Assembly (NCBI GenBank): GCA_021817185.1
Contig: JAKAVU010000127.1
Span: 1 to 8,149, forward strand
Origin: a bacterium
GTDB taxonomy: Bacteria > Chloroflexota > Dormibacteria > UBA8260 > Bog-877
Length of the DNA: 8,149 nt
Reading direction: 5' to 3'
The notes below the pieces were generated by a model, which did no database searches, was not told the origin of the DNA, and saw only the letters and a list, made by a program, of their open reading frames with translations. Each line of letters opens with the position of its first letter. The stretch's first letter is position 1. This document shows, one piece after another, positions 6,219 through 8,149 of this stretch. Made by a program: the position numbers and the translations under genes.

Positions 6219-7163
6219 TCACCTCTCTGACGTGAGCATCTTCATGACCGCGTCGTAGCCGTCCACGGCATTGAGGTGGGCGTACACCTGTTCTATCATA
6301 CGCAACCCGCTATGGCCCAGAAGCTGGGCGAGCTGAACCGGGTTCATGCCTCGGCGCAGCGCCTCGGTGGCGAACGAGTGGCGCAGCAGGTGGGGATGCA
6401 CTCGCCTGGTCATACCGGCGCGGTCGGCGTCAGACCGGAGAAGCTGGAGGATTCCGCTCCGGGTCAGCGGCGCGTACTCGCCCTGCGGGTTCCGGCGAGA
6501 GGCGACGAACAGGTGGTTGCTGTGGGACTCTGGCCGCGCCCGTCGGTACCGGTCGATGCGCCGCAGCAGGGATGGGGAGAGGGGGACCAGACGCTCCTTG
6601 GAGCCCTTGCCCCTGACCTTGAGAAAGGCCCTCCGGTCCTGGGCGGTGATGATGTCCTCCATCTCCAGGCCGCACAGCTCGCCAACCCGGATGCCGGTGT
6701 CGGCCAGCAGCCGGATGATGAGCTTGTCGCGCTCGGTGGGTGCAGACGCCTCCAGCCGGTCGATCTCATCCCGGCTCAGCACCTCTACCACCAGCTGGGG
6801 CAGCCGCGGGAGCTGGGGCTTGCCGGCGACCTTTTCGCCCTCAACCCGGCACCACGCCAGGAACTGGCGGACGGAGCGGACGTAGTGGTGGACGGTGAAG
6901 CGCGACAGCGGCTTGCCGTGCTTGCCGGGCCTGTTCAGGAGGTCGCCGGTGAAGCGGTCGAGGGCGCGCTGGTCCAGCTGGGCGATGGTGGTGACATCGG
7001 CTCGGGCACACCACGGAAGGAACACATCGACCAGGCTGTAGCGGTAAGCCTGATTGATGGTGGAGGGGGCCAGCCCCCGAGCCCGGCAGGAGGCTAGGTA
7101 GTCCTCTACGAGCAGCTCCAGGGAGGAGGTGACAGGCGGCGAGACGACCGAAACCTTGGCCAT
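6219..7163 (-). CDS. Tyrosine-type site-specific recombinase (island integrase, XerC/D-like)
   Basis: The product is 314 aa from ATG 7163, supported by AAAGGGA about 6 nt upstream. A TTG at 7196 would add 11 residues and is less likely. Residues 15-105 form the SAM-like core-binding domain (LELLVEDYLASCRARGLAPS, then VHHYVRSVRQFLAWC). The catalytic domain follows with all expected residues: R159 (TGIRVGELCGL), beta-hairpin K186 (VRGKGSKERLVPL), H258 and R261 (HPHLLRHSFAT), H284 (LLGHS) and nucleophile Y294 (QVYAHL). The enzyme should cut and exchange strands at the 54-bp tRNA-Gly repeat. Its place about 185 bp inside the tRNA boundary, with the att region upstream of its start, is classic for island integrases. 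No excisionase-like ORF adjoins it. The length fits Xer-like integrases that lack a large arm-binding domain. Confidence 0.93.
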   Translation of the reverse strand: MAKVSVVSPPVTSSLELLVEDYLASCRARGLAPSTINQAYRYSLVDVFLPWCARADVTTIAQLDQRALDRFTGDLLNRPGKHGKPLSRFTVHHYVRSVRQFLAWCRVEGEKVAGKPQLPRLPQLVVEVLSRDEIDRLEASAPTERDKLIIRLLADTGIRVGELCGLEMEDIITAQDRRAFLKVRGKGSKERLVPLSPSLLRRIDRYRRARPESHSNHLFVASRRNPQGEYAPLTRSGILQLLRSDADRAGMTRRVHPHLLRHSFATEALRRGMNPVQLAQLLGHSGLRMIEQVYAHLNAVDGYDAVMKMLTSER

Positions 7164-7203
7164 GGCGGGTCCCTTTTCGTGGGGCCGATATAGCAATAGC
7201 CTG

Positions 7204-7209
7204 ATTATA
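7204..7209 (-). promoter_or_regulatory. Candidate extended -10 promoter of the integrase gene
   Basis: On the minus strand this reads TATAAT, preceded directly by TGC, which forms an extended -10 (TGNTATAAT). It lies about 40 nt upstream of the integrase ATG at 7163. No good -35 hexamer stands 17 bp upstream, which an extended -10 may not need. The surrounding 7197-7347 stretch is clearly more AT-rich than the rest of the window. Confidence 0.5.
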
Positions 7210-7250
7210 GCACCGTTACAGCGCTTTTATACAGACCCACGCTGGTTAGC

Positions 7251-7261
7251 AGCGCTAGCCT
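7251..7261 (+). promoter_or_regulatory. Right-end copy of candidate recombinase site AGCGCTAGCCT
   Basis: AGCGCTAGCCT is identical to 847-857 at the left end and to the complement of the inner att core (794-804, 7391-7401). It lies between the integrase promoter and attR. Repetition at both ends suggests integrase binding; this is inference. Confidence 0.35.
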
Positions 7262-7276
7262 CACGCACTTTGGTGC

Positions 7277-7296
7277 CAGTTTACAGCTATAAACTG
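7277..7296. promoter_or_regulatory. Inverted repeat between integrase promoter and attR
   Basis: CAGTTTA (7277-7283) and TAAACTG (7290-7296) are perfect arms around a 6-nt spacer. TTACAGC within it (7281-7287) is repeated at 7216-7222. The AT-rich setting between att and int suits an arm-type or accessory-factor site, or an operator for int. A second small inverted repeat, GCTTA-CACT-TAAGC, spans 7306-7319. Confidence 0.4.
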
Positions 7297-7347
7297 CCAG
7301 CTTTAGCTTACACTTAAGCGCTCTTGCTGAATTCCTGAGTTGTCTTG

Positions 7348-7401
7348 TGGAGCGGGAGACGAGACTCGAACTCGCGACATCCAGCTTGGAAGGCTAGCGC
7401 T
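7348..7401. repeat. attR: 54-bp direct repeat within tRNA-Gly
   Basis: This is identical to 751-804 and covers tRNA positions from the end of the D stem through CCA. The crossover must lie inside this block, most likely in the anticodon arm or T arm, as with other tRNA-targeting tyrosine recombinases. The tRNA remains complete because the element supplies a perfect 3' end. Confidence 0.93.
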
Positions 7402-7423
7402 CTACCAACTGAGCTACTCCCGC
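7348..7423 (-). tRNA. tRNA-Gly (anticodon TCC)
   Basis: The minus strand folds into a complete 76-nt cloverleaf including an encoded CCA. The acceptor is GCGGGAG paired with CTCCCGC, the D arm GCTC/GAGC, and the anticodon arm CTAGC-CTTCCAA-GCTGG with anticodon TCC (one G-U pair). The variable loop is ATGTC and the T arm GCGAG-TTCGAGT-CTCGT. The discriminator base is T, as usual for bacterial tRNA-Gly. It is the integration target of the island. A weak -10-like TACAAT lies at 7475-7480 on the minus strand, about 50 nt upstream. Confidence 0.96.
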
Positions 7424-7683
7424 CGGGGTGGTCTCACATGGACGAAAACCACCGCCCCGTGCGCACTCACTCAGATTGTACTGGTGCCCAACCCAGAAGA
7501 ACCAGGCCCCACCAGGGAGTTACGAACAGGTGCGCGTACTATGCGTCATGGTGAGCGGAGGTGAACTTGAAGGAGTGGGCGAGGGAGCCTGGACCGCGGG
7601 GCGCACTCCCCGGGCCGCCCTCGGGTGGGTCGGGTCCCAGGGCGGAGGAGGGCGGGGCCGGACGCCATATCAATTGGTAGACT

Positions 7684-7688
7684 GAGGT
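7684..7688 (+). promoter_or_regulatory. Ribosome binding site of nuoA
   Basis: GAGGT lies 3 nt before ATG 7692 and fixes the nuoA start. TAGACT directly upstream (7678-7683) resembles a -10 box but is very close to the start codon, so the promoter may lie elsewhere in 7424-7677, where no gene is seen. Confidence 0.5.
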
Positions 7689-7691
7689 CAG

Positions 7692-8051
7692 ATGCTCTTC
7701 AACTACCTTCCGCTCCTTGCCTTTCTTATTCTGGTGGTGGCGGTCGCCGTGGGCATGACGGTTGCGTCCACCGCCCTGGGGCCGAGGCACCCCACGGTCG
7801 CCAAGGGCTTGCCCTACGAGTGCGGGATAGTCCCGGCCGAGGCCGCTCGGCGCCGCTTCTCCGTGAGCTTCTACCTCACCGCCATGCTCTTCATCGTCTT
7901 CGACGTTGAGGCGATCTTTCTCTATCCCTGGGCGGTCATCGTGCGGAGCCATCTGCACATGTTCGGGTTCGTCGAGATGGTGGTGTTCGTGGCCCTCTTG
8001 GGGGTCGCGCTCCTATACGTGTGGCGCAAGGGTGCTCTCGAGTGGGACTGA
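7692..8051 (+). CDS. nuoA: NADH-quinone oxidoreductase subunit A
   Basis: The product is 119 aa, the normal length for NuoA, a membrane subunit of respiratory complex I next to the quinone site. It has three transmembrane segments at about 5-28, 58-80 and 91-111. The conserved loop after segment 1 holds PYECGI (41-46), and segment 2 carries the diagnostic FYLTAMLFIVFDVEAIFLYP (60-79), including D71 and E73. The protein ends WRKGALEWD. nuoA usually opens the nuoA-N operon, and its position about 270 bp past the tRNA suggests that here too. It marks the core chromosome to the right of the island. The sequence is closer in style to actinobacterial than to enterobacterial NuoA, by recall only. 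Confidence 0.96.
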   Translation: MLFNYLPLLAFLILVVAVAVGMTVASTALGPRHPTVAKGLPYECGIVPAEAARRRFSVSFYLTAMLFIVFDVEAIFLYPWAVIVRSHLHMFGFVEMVVFVALLGVALLYVWRKGALEWD

Positions 8052-8149
8052 AGAGTGATGAGTTCCTGATTCGCCGCGCTCCACTGGCGATGGCGGCCCG
8101 GGTGGGCGCATCCGATCTGCCGGCCATCCCTGGCGCCATACCTGCCGAG
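8042..8149 (+). CDS. Start of downstream ORF, partial
   Basis: A frame beginning at GTG 8042 overlaps the nuoA stop by 10 nt and stays open to the window edge (36 codons). It begins MGLKSDEFLIRRAPLAMAAR. An in-frame ATG at 8090 is an alternative start. Coupling to nuoA suggests another complex I gene, and nuoB is the usual next gene, but too little is present to recognise it. The frame may also be chance. Confidence 0.3.
   Translation, partial: MGLKSDEFLIRRAPLAMAARVGASDLPAIPGAIPAE

Larger units (their letters stand above)
751..7401. mobile_element. tRNA-Gly-integrated genomic island, about 6.6 kb
   Basis: The island is bounded by a perfect 54-bp direct repeat (751-804 and 7348-7401), giving a unit of 6,597 bp. 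The intact tRNA-Gly is at the right boundary, with its 3' end facing the element. A tyrosine recombinase gene lies about 185 bp inside that boundary and is transcribed away from the tRNA. Cargo is a RelE-like toxin-antitoxin pair, an APH(6)-like kinase, an MFS transporter and a damaged methyltransferase. No relaxase, type IV secretion, capsid, replication or excisionase gene was found, so it is best described as a small integrative, non-conjugative island. Excision has not been shown; the intact integrase and identical repeats are consistent with a recent or functional element. Confidence 0.9.

Noticed and set aside
6276..7097. 273-codon plus-strand open frame
   Set aside because: It is fully antisense to the integrase, whose catalytic residues are all present on the other strand.
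1..8149. CRISPR array
   Set aside because: There are no regularly spaced short repeats; the only long repeats are the att pair and the dispersed 44-bp block.

Overview
The window is high-GC bacterial DNA. Codon third positions are G/C-rich and the one clear housekeeping gene is nuoA, so the host is probably an actinobacterium or a similar high-GC lineage. The sequence alone does not settle the phylum.

The main structure is a small integrated element (genomic island) in a tRNA-Gly(TCC) gene. The intact tRNA is on the minus strand at 7348-7423. A perfect 54-bp copy of its 3' portion lies at 751-804, in the same orientation, 6,597 bp away. A tyrosine recombinase gene (6219-7163, minus) sits just inside the tRNA end. 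The intact tRNA, the integrase beside it and the orphan tRNA 3' end at the far boundary form the usual layout of a tRNA-integrating island. Its cargo, left to right, is: a short unidentified minus-strand ORF; a RelE-like toxin-antitoxin pair (1189-1708); an APH(6)-type aminoglycoside kinase (minus, 1984-2949); about 1.2 kb without a convincing gene; an MFS efflux transporter (plus, 4133-5398); a frameshifted, shortened SAM methyltransferase (minus, about 5562-6055); and the integrase. There is no relaxase, conjugation, phage structural or excisionase gene, so the element looks like a minimal integrative island moved by its own integrase and possibly by helpers. The cargo suggests antibiotic inactivation and efflux plus toxin-antitoxin maintenance.

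The 9-mer CGCTAGCCT, or a one-mismatch form, recurs near both ends of the island and within both att cores. These copies may be recombinase-binding sites. To the right of the tRNA is the chromosome, with nuoA and the first codons of a following ORF.

To the left of the island (1-750) are a decayed VOC/glyoxalase-like fragment and about 500 bp with no recognisable gene. This flank shares two stretches with the island: 717-737 resembles 7314-7334 in the same register relative to the att core, and 564-607 resembles 3613-3656. The left flank may therefore be the remains of an older, related element at the same tRNA.
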